The notes under the pieces are model-generated. The model saw only the letters and a program-made list of their open reading frames with translations, was not told the DNA's origin and searched no databases. Positions 28,141 through 37,511 of a DNA stretch of 64,000 nucleotides are shown here, piece after piece. Both the position numbers and the translations under genes were made by a program. The DNA is from Bacillus sp. SORGH_AS_0510 (GTDB lineage: Bacteria; Bacillota; Bacilli; Bacillales; Cytobacillaceae): NCBI RefSeq assembly GCF_030818775.1, contig NZ_JAUTAU010000001.1:949001-1013000 (forward strand), in the 5' to 3' direction. Numbering within the stretch: position 1 is the first letter of the stretch; every line of letters starts with the position of its first letter.

Positions 28141-28311
28141 AAAACAGAACCTCCTAAAAACTTACAAACTAGTTGCAATTGTTTTCTATCATAACAAAAA
28201 AATAAGTCAAGAGGTATGTAAAAAATATGGAAAAATAGTGGTGGAGGTATCAAGGACTATAACGAGCGATTCGGGGGCTATTACTTGCTATTCAATCTTT
28301 TACCATAATCT

Positions 28312-28320
28312 TGCTATAAT
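28312..28320 (+). promoter_or_regulatory. Extended -10 promoter for the response regulator operon
   Basis: TGCTATAAT, an extended -10 with perfect TATAAT, 44 nt before the response regulator ATG. The -35 is weak. The AGGGAGG ribosome site at 28344-28350 can pair with CTCCC at 28353-28357 in a small hairpin. Confidence 0.6.
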
Positions 28321-28363
28321 AGCAGATAGATATAGTCAAATTTAGGGAGGGGCTCCCCAGCTG

Positions 28364-29005
28364 ATGAAAATAAAAGTCATAATTGCCGATGATAACTCAT
28401 TTATTCGCGAAGGATTAAAAATCATTCTATCTACCTATACAGAATTCGAGGTCCTAGACACCGTAGGAGATGGAAATGAAGCCGTGAAATACTGCCAAAC
28501 ACATGAGGTTGATATTGCTTTGTTAGACGTCCGCATGCCCAATATGAATGGGGTGGAAGCTACCAAGATTCTTACCGAAAAAACGAATACGAAGCCAATC
28601 ATCCTCACCACCTTTGATGATGATGAATACATAACGGATGCCATTAGGAATGGTGCGAAAGGATATTTATTGAAAAATAACGACCCGGAACAAATCCGTG
28701 ATGCCATCAAAAGTGTGTACAAAGGAAATAGCATTATTCAGGACGTCATTTTAGAGAAGCTGAAATCGAACCTGGGCAGCGGCACGAATCCGTCTGAAAC
28801 CAAGTTGGACCTCACTCTTTTTACCGAGAGAGAGCGCGCCATCATGTCCTTGATTGCCAAAGGCTATTCCAACAAAACTATCTCAAAGGAATTGTTTATT
28901 TCTGAAGGGACGGTCGCCAATTATATCACCTCGGTCCTAAATAAAACGGGACTGGAGCACCGCACCCAAATCGCGATTTACTATCTGACGGGGAAAGTAG
29001 AGTAA
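28364..29005 (+). CDS. NarL/LuxR-family response regulator (LnrK-like)
   Basis: 213 residues. Receiver domain with acidic pair in IIADDNSF, phosphoacceptor Asp in IALLDVRMPN (~54) and conserved Lys in GAKGYLLKN. The C-terminal LuxR helix-turn-helix starts FTERERAIMSLIAKGYSN and contains ISEGTVANYITSVLNKTG. It would activate the downstream exporter genes on phosphorylation by the kinase encoded 2 nt later. The gene set (regulator, kinase, one ATPase, two ABC-2 permeases) mirrors the B. subtilis lnrJKLMN linearmycin resistance locus, though there the kinase gene comes first. Confidence 0.88.
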   Translation: MKIKVIIADDNSFIREGLKIILSTYTEFEVLDTVGDGNEAVKYCQTHEVDIALLDVRMPNMNGVEATKILTEKTNTKPIILTTFDDDEYITDAIRNGAKGYLLKNNDPEQIRDAIKSVYKGNSIIQDVILEKLKSNLGSGTNPSETKLDLTLFTERERAIMSLIAKGYSNKTISKELFISEGTVANYITSVLNKTGLEHRTQIAIYYLTGKVE

Positions 29006-29007
29006 AG

Positions 29008-30117
29008 ATGGAACTTTGGATGATTTTTACTAAGGTTAGTCTTTTAGTGTATATCGCGGTTACTTGTATCCGTGGAGAAATCAATCATTTCTCATGGGTG
29101 GTCCTCACCTTTTTACTGTACTTTTGTCTAAATATTACGATGTATATCTTTAAAAATTACACTGTCAAACGGGTGTTGCTAATACTCACCATCGGTCTCT
29201 CGGTCCTTTCCTATGTTCTTGTATTACCCTTATTTTGCTTGTTCCTACCGCTTGCAATTATTGAACTGGCAGCCGAATTTGTCCATAGCCGACTCACTCT
29301 GTTGATTGTATCCATGGTTCCCATCCTTTACATAAAGGTCGAACTCCAGCCCATTTACAGCTTAGTGACGATTCTTTGTTTTTTAATTTTTACCATGGCA
29401 CACCTGTATCAAGAGAAACTGGAAAAAAATGAAGCCCAGATCGATACGATGCGAAAAACGCTCCACAGGTTAACGAAGAATATCAATGAAAATACCGAAT
29501 ACATCCGCCAGTCGGAATACACCTTTAAATTAGAGGAACGGAATCGAATTTCACAGGAGATTCATGATAAAATCGGCCACTCCATGACGGGGGCTCTTTT
29601 TCAAATGGAGGCAGCCAAACGTTTGATGGAGAGCGACAAGCAAAAAGCCACCGAGCTCTTGCAAAACGCCATCAACATCTCCAAGGAGGGGATTGAGAAG
29701 ATTCGCATGACGTTGAAAAATATGAAGCCGCCGACCGAACAAGTGGGGATAAACCGGATGAAGCTTTTGCTCGATGATTTCAACGCGAAGCAATCCATCA
29801 AGACCGTCCTAACCTATGAGGGAAATTTAGACCACATCACGCCGATTCAATGGAAAATTATCCATGAGAATGTCACGGAGTCATTAACGAATGCCATGAA
29901 ATATTCAGGTGCAACACTGGTTTCTGTGGATGTTAAAGTACTAAACAAAATCATCCGTGTTGAAGTGAAGGATAATGGCGTCGGCACGGAGATGATTAAG
30001 AAGGGTCTTGGGATTATGGGGATGGAGGAACGGACGGCTTCTGTGGATGGTAAAATCATTGTGGATAGTACGCATGGGTTTTCGGTCACGACTCTGTTGC
30101 CGATCACACAAGCATGA
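29008..30117 (+). CDS. HisKA_3 sensor histidine kinase (LnrJ-like)
   Basis: 369 residues. The N-terminal ~130 residues hold about five membrane segments with little extracellular sequence (intramembrane-sensing style), then a coiled linker. The H-box is EERNRISQEIHDKIGHSMTG with the phosphorylated His near 189, the N-box is ESLTNAMKYSGA, and the G-box is KDNGVGTEMIKKGLGIMGM. It probably senses a membrane-active compound, as LnrJ does, and phosphorylates the adjacent regulator. It is followed by an intrinsic terminator before the exporter genes. Confidence 0.88.
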   Translation: MELWMIFTKVSLLVYIAVTCIRGEINHFSWVVLTFLLYFCLNITMYIFKNYTVKRVLLILTIGLSVLSYVLVLPLFCLFLPLAIIELAAEFVHSRLTLLIVSMVPILYIKVELQPIYSLVTILCFLIFTMAHLYQEKLEKNEAQIDTMRKTLHRLTKNINENTEYIRQSEYTFKLEERNRISQEIHDKIGHSMTGALFQMEAAKRLMESDKQKATELLQNAINISKEGIEKIRMTLKNMKPPTEQVGINRMKLLLDDFNAKQSIKTVLTYEGNLDHITPIQWKIIHENVTESLTNAMKYSGATLVSVDVKVLNKIIRVEVKDNGVGTEMIKKGLGIMGMEERTASVDGKIIVDSTHGFSVTTLLPITQA

Positions 30118-30222
30118 GGTTTTTAGCTCAGAACCTACCGCCGTGAAGTTTTTCATATAAGACGACGTTGCCCAACCAGTCACCATGATCATTTCACAAG
30201 CAAAACATGAAGATTCTCATGT

Positions 30223-30268
30223 AAAAAGAATGAACGATTGCACTTATGCAGGTTCATTCTTTTTTTTA
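30223..30268 (+). terminator. Intrinsic terminator between kinase and exporter genes
   Basis: AAAAAGAATGAAC pairs with GTTCATTC followed by eight T, 16-nt loop. It separates regulator-kinase from the exporter genes, so the exporter should have its own, presumably regulator-dependent promoter between about 30268 and 30300. Confidence 0.85.
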
Positions 30269-30303
30269 TACTTGAACTATACAAGGGAGCAGGGGTGAAT
30301 AGG

Positions 30304-31243
30304 ATGAACGTGTTAGAAATTAGAAACTTAACGAAAAAATTCAGTGATTTTATTGCTGTCGACCATATGAGCTTATCCGTGAAAGAAGGAGAAATATTTG
30401 GGTTCCTCGGATCCAATGGGGGCGGGGAAAAGTACGACCATTAACATGATTGCCGGCCTCTTACGCAGCAACGAGGGGACGATTTCCATTCTCGGTAAGG
30501 ATACGGCCAAACACAGTCGATACGCCAAAATGAATATTGGAATGGTGCCGCAGGACCTCGCCATTTACGAGGACATGACGGCCTATGAAAATGTGAAATT
30601 TTTTGCTGGTCTGTATGGCCTGCGCGGAGCGGAATTAAAGGAACGGGTCGAAGAGGCCTTAGAATTTGTTGGATTACAAGATCGCCATAAAAGTTATCCG
30701 AAAAGTTTTTCCGGCGGGATGAAACGCCGCCTAAATATTGCCTGTGCCATTGCCCATCGACCAAAGCTGATTATCATGGATGAGCCAACGGTCGGCATCG
30801 ACCCACAATCGCGTAATTACATCCTCAATTCGGTCCGCAAGCTAAATGAGATGGGCTGTACGATCATTTACACGAGCCACTATATGGAGGAAGTCGAAGA
30901 AATCTGCACGCAAATTGCTATTATCGACCATGGAAAAATCATTGCAGAAGGCACGAAGGAACAGCTGAAATCAATCATCACCAATACAAAGGATTTGTGG
31001 ATAGAGGTCAAATCAACGGAACACGTGAACGTTCAAGCCATTAAGGAAATTAAAGGGGTCGAAGCGGTTTCAATCGATGAAAACATTATTAAAATTAACT
31101 CGGATACCGGCGTTAACAACTTAAATCACATCATTGAGCACTTTATGAGCGAGCATATCGAAATCCGTTCGCTGCAGGAAAAAGCGCCAAACCTAGAGAC
31201 GGTCTTTTTAACGTTAACCGGCAGGAATTTACGGGACCAATAA
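30304..31243 (+). pseudogene. ABC exporter ATPase (LnrL-like), frameshifted in Walker A
   Basis: Reading from ATG 30304 gives a normal ABC start (VLEIRNLTKKFSDFIAVDHM) up to GFLGSNG, then goes out of frame at a run of five G (30418-30422). Removing one G restores GSNGAGKSTT and an intact protein of about 312 residues with GMVPQDL (Q-loop), [12 protein letters not shown] (signature), [12 protein letters not shown] (Walker B) and YTSHYMEEVEE (H-loop). As written, the product stops soon after the shift, and the downstream frame lacks the normal N-terminus. It could be a sequencing error, slippage or a real inactivating mutation; the rest is well conserved. Confidence 0.8.
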
Positions 31244-31261
31244 GGAAAGGAGGGAACGACC

Positions 31262-32374
31262 ATGAACATTTTCAGTATTGCTTGGAAGGAAATCAAATCA
31301 GATTTCCGTGACAGAAGAACCTTGTTTTTCATGCTCCTCTTTCCGATTGTCTTGATGCTTGTCCTGGGAACCGCCCTGTCGAATACGTTTACGACGAGTC
31401 TTCCTGTGGATGATATCCACGTGTTATACACAGATACGACAAAGGGAGAGAACTTCCAGCCCTTCATCACGGAGGTTAAAAAGTCGGGCGTTCATTTTAA
31501 AAAAGCCACCGATGAACCCAAGGCAAAAAAAGACGTGCAGCAAAGTAAAGTGGACGGCTACGTAAAGGTAACAGATGAGGGGCTTCAGCTCTTTCTCAAT
31601 AATAGCAACAGCATCGAAGCAAATATCCTTCAAGGCATGCTTTCTGCCTATGTCGACCGATACAATATTGCCACTGAAATCATGAAGGCGGCGCCGGATA
31701 AGATGGCCATTGCTTTTTCCGAAGAAAGCAACGGGAATTTTATCAAAGAAACCTCGCTTCAACCTGATAAGCAACCGAGTTCGATGGACTATTATGCGAT
31801 AGTGATCACGACAATGATTATCTTGTACGGGGCGATGTCAGCTAGTTCGTTAATTGTGGAGGAACGTGTGAGAGGGACGGCAAATCGTCTGATTGCCTCT
31901 CCGATTCGAAAAAGTGACATTTTTATCGGAAAAGTACTTGGAAGTCTTGTTAGCAGCAGCATATCTGCCTTGCTCGTGGTTCAGTTGAGCAAGCTGTTAT
32001 TCGATGCGAATTGGGGCGATCATGAAGGGATGGTCTACCTGGTACTCTTGACGGAGATTATTTTTGCAGTGAGCCTAGGGATTGGGATTAGCTTTTTGTC
32101 CAAAACACATGCTGCTCCAAAAGTGATCATTACACTCGTTGCCCAGTTGTCCTCCTTCTTTGGCGGGTCTTATTTTAGAATTGTGAATCCTGAGGGTTTC
32201 TTCAAATTTATTACGGAACTTTCTCCCCTTACCTGGATGAACAACGGCTTAACGAAATTAATCTATGCGAATGACCTTTCTGCGGCCATCCCTGCAATCT
32301 CAATTAATTTGGCTGGGTCACTCCTATTTTTACTAGTAGCAGTTATTTCTTTAAAAAGAAGGGAGGGGCTATAA
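31262..32374 (+). CDS. ABC-2 exporter permease (LnrM-like)
   Basis: 370 residues with one N-terminal membrane segment (FFMLLFPIVLMLVLGTAL), a large extracytoplasmic domain (~45-175), and five C-terminal segments including the ABC-2 signature area EERVRGTANRLIASPIRKSD. It pairs with the next permease and the frameshifted ATPase to form a lipid- or peptide-extruding exporter. GAAAGGAGGGAACGACC precedes the ATG, and the stop touches the next gene's start. Confidence 0.86.
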   Translation: MNIFSIAWKEIKSDFRDRRTLFFMLLFPIVLMLVLGTALSNTFTTSLPVDDIHVLYTDTTKGENFQPFITEVKKSGVHFKKATDEPKAKKDVQQSKVDGYVKVTDEGLQLFLNNSNSIEANILQGMLSAYVDRYNIATEIMKAAPDKMAIAFSEESNGNFIKETSLQPDKQPSSMDYYAIVITTMIILYGAMSASSLIVEERVRGTANRLIASPIRKSDIFIGKVLGSLVSSSISALLVVQLSKLLFDANWGDHEGMVYLVLLTEIIFAVSLGIGISFLSKTHAAPKVIITLVAQLSSFFGGSYFRIVNPEGFFKFITELSPLTWMNNGLTKLIYANDLSAAIPAISINLAGSLLFLLVAVISLKRREGL

Positions 32375-33520
32375 ATGAAAGATATCCTCTGGATAATTCA
32401 AAACACCTTACGTATGACGTTTCGCAAACGGAAAAACATCATCATGTTTCTCTGTATGCCGTTGGTTGGGATTTTCATTGCGCTGCTTGCCTATGGAGGG
32501 GGGCAAACACCAATCCTTGCAATAGGCGTCGTGAATCAAGATAAAAGTGAGATTACGGACCATACGATTGAATTTCTCAAAGGGCTAGAGAATGTAAAGG
32601 TTTCCGAGGTGAACACCGCACAGGGAAAGGAACGGGTGACATCCGGTAAGCTGGACTCTGTAATTACCTTTGAAAAAGGATTCTCGGAAAGCGTGCTGAA
32701 GGGTTCGCCTAATCATATCGAGATTAGCTCCATCAAAGGGGCAGCCGTGACTGGCTTCGTGAAATCGTATTTATATCAATATATTAATAATCTAGCAACC
32801 ATCAGCCGAGCAGCAGAGGGGAATCAGCCGCTGTTCGAGCAGATGGTGGCGGACTATCAGCAAAGCCACTATAAGCTTGCGACTCATTCGGTGGAGGATG
32901 CATCGAAAAATAAGTATATGACCAATCAAACGATCGGCTTTTTGATTATGATTATGCTGATGTCGGCTGTGAATCTATCAGAAATCATTCTTTTGGAAAA
33001 AGAACAGCGGACCTACTACCGTTTACTATCGACACCAATCAATGCCAGGAAGTTTTTACTAGCGAATGTGGTCGTGAATATGATCGTTATGACCGTACAG
33101 ATGTTAATTACGCTAACAATCATGAGAACGGTTTTTGATATGGGCGTGAACGTATCTTTCTGGGAAGCGGCCTTTGTCATGATCCTTTTCTCCTTGATTT
33201 CGGTCGGGTTGTCATTGGTGATTATCTCTTTTGCCAACAGCCGGAATGCTGCGAGTGCATTGCAAAACTTAGTCATCATCCCAACGGTTATGCTCTCCGG
33301 CTGTTTTTGGCCTGTGGAAGTGATGCCGAAAGCGTTGCAAAAAATCGCAGAATTCCTGCCGCAGCGCTGGACATTAGACACTCTAACGAAACTGCAGGAA
33401 GGAAGCAGCTTCAGCAGCCTGTACCTACACTACATCATCCTATTCGCCTTTGCCGCGGCCTTCTTCCTCATCGCCGTGTATCGGTTCAGCAGGAACAACA
33501 CGACACAGAACTTTATCTAG
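32375..33520 (+). CDS. ABC-2 exporter permease (LnrN-like)
   Basis: 381 residues, same plan as the gene before: first membrane segment at IIMFLCMPLVGIFIALLAYG, a large external domain, then five segments including EQRTYYRLLSTPINARKF and MLSGCFWPVEVMP. It is the second half of a heterodimeric ABC-2 exporter. The ATG immediately follows the previous stop, so translation is coupled. The operon ends at a palindromic repeat. Confidence 0.86.
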   Translation: MKDILWIIQNTLRMTFRKRKNIIMFLCMPLVGIFIALLAYGGGQTPILAIGVVNQDKSEITDHTIEFLKGLENVKVSEVNTAQGKERVTSGKLDSVITFEKGFSESVLKGSPNHIEISSIKGAAVTGFVKSYLYQYINNLATISRAAEGNQPLFEQMVADYQQSHYKLATHSVEDASKNKYMTNQTIGFLIMIMLMSAVNLSEIILLEKEQRTYYRLLSTPINARKFLLANVVVNMIVMTVQMLITLTIMRTVFDMGVNVSFWEAAFVMILFSLISVGLSLVIISFANSRNAASALQNLVIIPTVMLSGCFWPVEVMPKALQKIAEFLPQRWTLDTLTKLQEGSSFSSLYLHYIILFAFAAAFFLIAVYRFSRNNTTQNFI

Positions 33521-33526
33521 TAGAGC

Positions 33527-33570
33527 GGGGACAGTCCCCCGGCGCTTTAGCGCACCGGGGGACTGTCCCC
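33527..33570 (+). repeat. Two-armed GGGGACAGTCCCC hairpin repeat
   Basis: A full copy 7 nt after the stop of the second permease gene: GGGGACAGTCCCCC, apical GGCGCTTTAGCGC, GGGGGACTGTCCCC, followed by A7 and TTTTTT. Confidence 0.92.
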
Positions 33571-33706
33571 AAAAAAATTTTTTAGAGTACCTAAATAGTT
33601 GATTTGATAATAATGGAAACACTTACAATAGTAAAATAATATTTTCTGAGGATTGACAAGATAAAACTAGATTAGTAATATCAAAAATGTTAAAAAAAAC
33701 TAATAA

Positions 33707-33868
33707 TTCTTATCGAGAGCGACCGAGGGACTTGGCCCTATGACGTCCGGCAACCCCCTAATTGGGAAGGTGCCAATTCCAGCAGAATGACTTTCATTCT
33801 GAAAGATAAGCTTGAAATAATTGTTTGTATTTCGATGCTCCTTTCAGATGAAAGGGGCATTTTTTTTA
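33707..33868 (+). ncRNA. SAM-I riboswitch (S-box) with terminator
   Basis: The aptamer opens with CTTATCGAGAG (33709-33719); the P1 strand CTTATC pairs with GATAAG at 33805-33810. Conserved internal blocks GGCCCTATGA and CCGGCAACC are present. A terminator follows: ATGCTCCTTT / AAAGGGGCAT (33835-33860) with eight T. High S-adenosylmethionine should fold the aptamer and allow termination, switching off the methionine transporter genes 86 nt downstream. Confidence 0.95.
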
Positions 33869-33953
33869 TGGAAAAACCAACTATTTCTCCCTTGTTAATT
33901 GGAGAAAGGAAAAAACATAAAATATCGCTTATTTAGAAAGAGAGGTCCTCGTT

Positions 33954-34967
33954 ATGATTGAAATTCGTCATCTAACAAAGGAATATAAAACGAAAAATGG
34001 CACGGTCAAGGGAGTCGATGACGTTTCCTTAAATGTTCAACGAGGCGAGATTTATGGCATCGTAGGCTACTCTGGTGCAGGGAAAAGCTCGTTGCTCCGC
34101 TGCATCAACCTATTGGAACGGCCGACTTCGGGAAGCATTGCTGTCGATGAGACGGACCTTATTTCTTTAAAAGGGGAGAAGCTACGCTTAGCCCGATTAA
34201 AGATCGGCATGATTTTTCAACACTTTTACCTCATCAGTCAGAAAACCGTGTATGAGAATATTGCTTTTTCACTGAAGGCGGCTAACTATCCGAAGAATCA
34301 AATCAGCACTCGTGTGATGGAATTACTAGAAACGGTGGGACTTGCGGATAAGCGCGATGTGTACCCAGCCCAGCTGAGCGGAGGACAAAAGCAGCGGGTA
34401 GGGATTGCACGGGCACTCGCCAATAATCCAACAGTCTTATTATGTGATGAGGCAACCTCCGCACTCGATCCGACCACAACCAAGTCGATCTTGAATCTAT
34501 TAAAAAAGATCAACAAGGAGCTTAACATTACGATTATTCTCATCACACATGAGATGGATGTAGTGAAAGAAATTTGCCACCGAATGGCGATCATGCAAGA
34601 CGGCAGAGTCATTGAAGAGGGTGCGGTCTACGACATATTTGCTAATCCCCAAGCGGAACTCACCAAAGAGTTTATTGATAGTGTGGTTTCCTTTGACATT
34701 CCGCAATCAATCCTGTCTAGCTGTGATGGTCCTATCATCAAGGTGTTATTTAAAGGAAAAGTCGCCGGAGAGGGTGTCATTTCCGATATGTTGCAGACAT
34801 TCAGTCTAAAAGGGAACTTCCTCCATGGTTCGATTGAATATATACAAGAATTGCCTTTGGGCATTTTCATTATGGAACTGAAAGGTGCGAAGGAGGAAGT
34901 TTCCTCGGCGCTTCAATACATCGAAGACCGTGCGGCACAAGTGGAGGTGTTACATAATGGGCATTGA
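33954..34967 (+). CDS. metN: Methionine ABC transporter ATPase
   Basis: 337 residues: ABC domain with Walker A GYSGAGKSS, Q-loop IFQHFYL, signature LSGGQKQRVGIA, Walker B LLCDEATSALD and H-loop ITHEMDVV, then a C-terminal NIL/ACT-type domain (~260-337) that senses methionine in MetN. It drives import of methionine. The SAM riboswitch upstream and the permease and binding protein genes downstream make the assignment firm. Its 3' end overlaps the permease gene by 11 nt. Confidence 0.95.
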   Translation: MIEIRHLTKEYKTKNGTVKGVDDVSLNVQRGEIYGIVGYSGAGKSSLLRCINLLERPTSGSIAVDETDLISLKGEKLRLARLKIGMIFQHFYLISQKTVYENIAFSLKAANYPKNQISTRVMELLETVGLADKRDVYPAQLSGGQKQRVGIARALANNPTVLLCDEATSALDPTTTKSILNLLKKINKELNITIILITHEMDVVKEICHRMAIMQDGRVIEEGAVYDIFANPQAELTKEFIDSVVSFDIPQSILSSCDGPIIKVLFKGKVAGEGVISDMLQTFSLKGNFLHGSIEYIQELPLGIFIMELKGAKEEVSSALQYIEDRAAQVEVLHNGH

Positions 34968-35631
34968 TTTTCAGCATCTGGTGGAGCTCATCCCTGATAT
35001 CAATACAGCTTTTTTACAAACGATCTACATGATTCTGATATCCTTAGCGATTTCCATCGTCATTGGCCTTCCAGTAGGAATCCTGTTATTTGTTACTGAC
35101 AAAGGCTTGTTTTTACAAAACCGCTTCATTCAAGTAACGATGGGATTCTTGGTGAACTTGATTCGTTCGATTCCATTTATTATCTTGCTGGTGGCGCTTA
35201 TACCATTAACCAACCTCATTGTTGGTTCGACGATTGGACCAACTGCCGCAAGTGTTTCACTTTCAGTGGCGGCGATTCCATTCTTTGCTAGGATTGTCGA
35301 AACCGCATTAAGGGAAATTGACAAAGGGGTCATTGAAGCAGCGATTGCGGCGGGCGCAACGCCAACCATGATTATAAAAGATGTCTTGCTTCTTGAAGCG
35401 AGATCAGGAATCATATCGGGTATTACGTTAACCCTTATTAGTTTAATAGGGTTTTCGGCAATGGCTGGTACAGTCGGCGGCGGAGGAATTGGCGATTTAG
35501 CGATTCGCTTTGGATATTATCGCTATGACAATACAATCATGATTGCCACTGTCGTAATATTAATTATTTTAGTTCAGGTTATTCAACTGCTTGGTGATTT
35601 TGTTGCCAAAGTTGTAGATAAAAGAAGATAA
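34957..35631 (+). CDS. metP: Methionine ABC transporter permease
   Basis: About 224 residues from ATG 34957, preceded by GTGGAGGTG; a longer frame back to 34885 lies within metN and is rejected. Five membrane segments and the binding-protein-dependent permease loop EAAIAAGATPTMIIKDVLL. It forms the methionine channel with MetN. Equivalent to MetI of E. coli and MetP of B. subtilis. Confidence 0.93.
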   Translation: MGIDFQHLVELIPDINTAFLQTIYMILISLAISIVIGLPVGILLFVTDKGLFLQNRFIQVTMGFLVNLIRSIPFIILLVALIPLTNLIVGSTIGPTAASVSLSVAAIPFFARIVETALREIDKGVIEAAIAAGATPTMIIKDVLLLEARSGIISGITLTLISLIGFSAMAGTVGGGGIGDLAIRFGYYRYDNTIMIATVVILIILVQVIQLLGDFVAKVVDKRR

Positions 35632-35650
35632 AGGAAAGAAGGAAAAGGTC

Positions 35651-36481
35651 ATGAAAAAGTGGTTTTTAGCAATGATTTTAGTAGTAGTCGTGGGTGCGTT
35701 AGCCGCTTGCGGCAGCAGTTCTGACAGCAAGGACAAAGCAGAGGCAAAATCAAAGGACATTAAATTAGGTGCTACTGCTGGCCCGTATAGCGATATGTTG
35801 AAGGAAGCAATTGTTCCAGGGTTAGAAAAGAAGGGTTACAAAGTTGAAATTGTAGAATTCAGCGATTACATTCAGCCAAACAAAGCATTAGATAATGGGG
35901 ACATCCAAGCAAACCTATTCCAGCACTCTATCTATCTAGAGAATTTTGCGAAGGAAAACAACATGAAGCTGTCTGCATTGATTTCTGTACCAACAGCACC
36001 AATGGGACTTTACTCTAAGAAGTACAAATCATTGGCTGAAGTAAAGGACGGAGCGACCGTAACTTTACCGAATGACCCAACAAACGCAGCACGTGCTTTA
36101 AATACACTTCGCGATGAAGGCTTAATTACAATCAACGAGAGTGCCGATCCGTTGAAAGTATCTGAGAAGGATATTGTTGAAAATAAGAAAAAACTAAAGT
36201 TCCAAGCGATTGAAGCGGGTCAGCTTCCTCGGTCGGTGGACAGTGTGGATTTAGCAGCAGTACCAGGAAACTTCGCATTAGCTGCAAAAATGAATCTGCT
36301 TGATGCATTAGCACTAGAAAACATGCTAGATTCCTATCGCAATATCGTGGCTGTCAAAACAGAAAACAAAGATTCCCAGCTTGCAAAAGATATTAAAGAA
36401 GTTGTAGAATCTGCAGACTTTGAAAAAGTCATCGACGAAAAGTTCAAAGGCTTTGGGAAGCCTGAGTGGATGAAAAAATAA
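35651..36481 (+). CDS. metQ: Methionine-binding lipoprotein
   Basis: 276 residues. Lipoprotein signal FLAMILVVVVGALAACGSSS with cysteine at residue 20, then the NlpA/MetQ fold: IKLGATAGPYSDML, VEIVEFSDYIQPNKAL, NLFQHSIYL, NDPTNAARAL. It captures methionine outside the membrane and delivers it to MetNP. AAAGGAAAGAAGGAAAAGG precedes the ATG; a palindromic repeat follows the stop. Confidence 0.95.
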   Translation: MKKWFLAMILVVVVGALAACGSSSDSKDKAEAKSKDIKLGATAGPYSDMLKEAIVPGLEKKGYKVEIVEFSDYIQPNKALDNGDIQANLFQHSIYLENFAKENNMKLSALISVPTAPMGLYSKKYKSLAEVKDGATVTLPNDPTNAARALNTLRDEGLITINESADPLKVSEKDIVENKKKLKFQAIEAGQLPRSVDSVDLAAVPGNFALAAKMNLLDALALENMLDSYRNIVAVKTENKDSQLAKDIKEVVESADFEKVIDEKFKGFGKPEWMKK

Positions 36482-36489
36482 AAAAGATT

Positions 36490-36533
36490 GGGGACAGTCC
36501 CCCGGCGCTTTAGCGCAACGGGGGACTGTCCCC
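36490..36533 (+). repeat. Two-armed GGGGACAGTCCCC hairpin repeat
   Basis: A full copy 8 nt after the metQ stop, with TTTTTG after the right arm. The likely end of the metNPQ transcript. Confidence 0.92.
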
Positions 36534-36638
36534 ATTTTTGGCCTGGTTGAATAAAGTCAGAATGATTTTCATAAAGTTATGTAAACAGTCATTTTTGAAG
36601 GAAACATGGAGGAGATCTGTTTTAAAGGGGGGAGCAGC

Positions 36639-37445
36639 ATGCAATATAAGAGGTCGATAATTGGTGGAGCCATTGCCATTGTTATTTTAGTAGTTGGCTT
36701 TTTTTCGACCACCACTGTTTCATCAGGTTATCGTGGAGTACTGTTGCAATTAGGGGCTGTTAAGCCAACGATTTTAACGGAAGGCTTTCATTTTAAGCTT
36801 CCATTTATCCAAACCGTTCAACCGATTGAGGTACGGGTGCAAAAGGAAGAAAGTTCGCAGACGGCCGCTTCAAAGGACCTACAAACCGTTACCACCAATG
36901 TAGCCGTTAACTTTTCTGTTAATCCAGAAGCTGTAAATAAACTCTATCAAGACATCGGAATGGATTACCGTTCCAGGATTGTTGACCCTGCGATTGCTGA
37001 AGCTCTAAAAGCCATTACGGCACAATATACAGCGGAAGAATTGATTTCCAAACGACCGGAGGTTTCAGCAAAAGTCAAAGAGATGCTTGCAGCGAAATTA
37101 ACCAAATATTATATGATTCTAGAAGATATTAATATTAAAGAATTCGCTTTTAGCGAAGAATTCAATAAGGCCATCGAAGCCAAGCAAACCGCAGAGCAAA
37201 ATGCGTTACGGGCACAGCGGGACCTCGAAAGAATCAAAATTGAAGCGGAACAGAAGGTCGCTCAAGCGGGAGCAGAAGCCGAAGCCTTACGTTTGAAAAA
37301 GCAAGAAGTCACTCCGGAATTAATCCAACTCAAACAAATCGAAGTCCAAGAAAAAGCTTTAGAAAAATGGGATGGCCGTCTACCGAGCGTTACAGGAGGA
37401 GCCACGCCGTTTATTGATGTAAATGGGCTGGAGAAACAGAAATAA
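36639..37445 (+). CDS. Prohibitin-family (SPFH) membrane protein
   Basis: About 268 residues from ATG 36639, preceded by AAAGGGGGGAG; the longer frame from 36606 lacks a good site. One N-terminal membrane segment (IGGAIAIVILVVGFFSTT), then the SPFH/band 7 domain (SGYRGVLLQLGAVKPTILTEGFHFKLPF) and a helical coiled-coil (AKQTAEQNALRAQRDLERIK). Prohibitin-like proteins assemble into large membrane-bound rings. It stands alone between two palindromic repeats. Confidence 0.88.
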   Translation: MQYKRSIIGGAIAIVILVVGFFSTTTVSSGYRGVLLQLGAVKPTILTEGFHFKLPFIQTVQPIEVRVQKEESSQTAASKDLQTVTTNVAVNFSVNPEAVNKLYQDIGMDYRSRIVDPAIAEALKAITAQYTAEELISKRPEVSAKVKEMLAAKLTKYYMILEDINIKEFAFSEEFNKAIEAKQTAEQNALRAQRDLERIKIEAEQKVAQAGAEAEALRLKKQEVTPELIQLKQIEVQEKALEKWDGRLPSVTGGATPFIDVNGLEKQK

Positions 37446-37452
37446 TAGAAAT

Positions 37453-37496
37453 GGGGACAGTCCCCCAGCGCTTTAGCGCGCCGGGGGACTGTCCCC
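37453..37496 (+). repeat. Two-armed GGGGACAGTCCCC hairpin repeat
   Basis: A full copy between the convergent prohibitin and DHA2 exporter genes, 7 nt after the first stop and followed by a T run; a plausible bidirectional terminator. Confidence 0.92.
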
Positions 37497-37511
37497 TCTT
37501 TTTTTGTTTTT

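Noticed and set aside
34885-34956. Upstream start for metP
   Set aside because: It lies wholly within metN; ATG 34957 has the GTGGAGGTG site and the conserved permease N-terminus.
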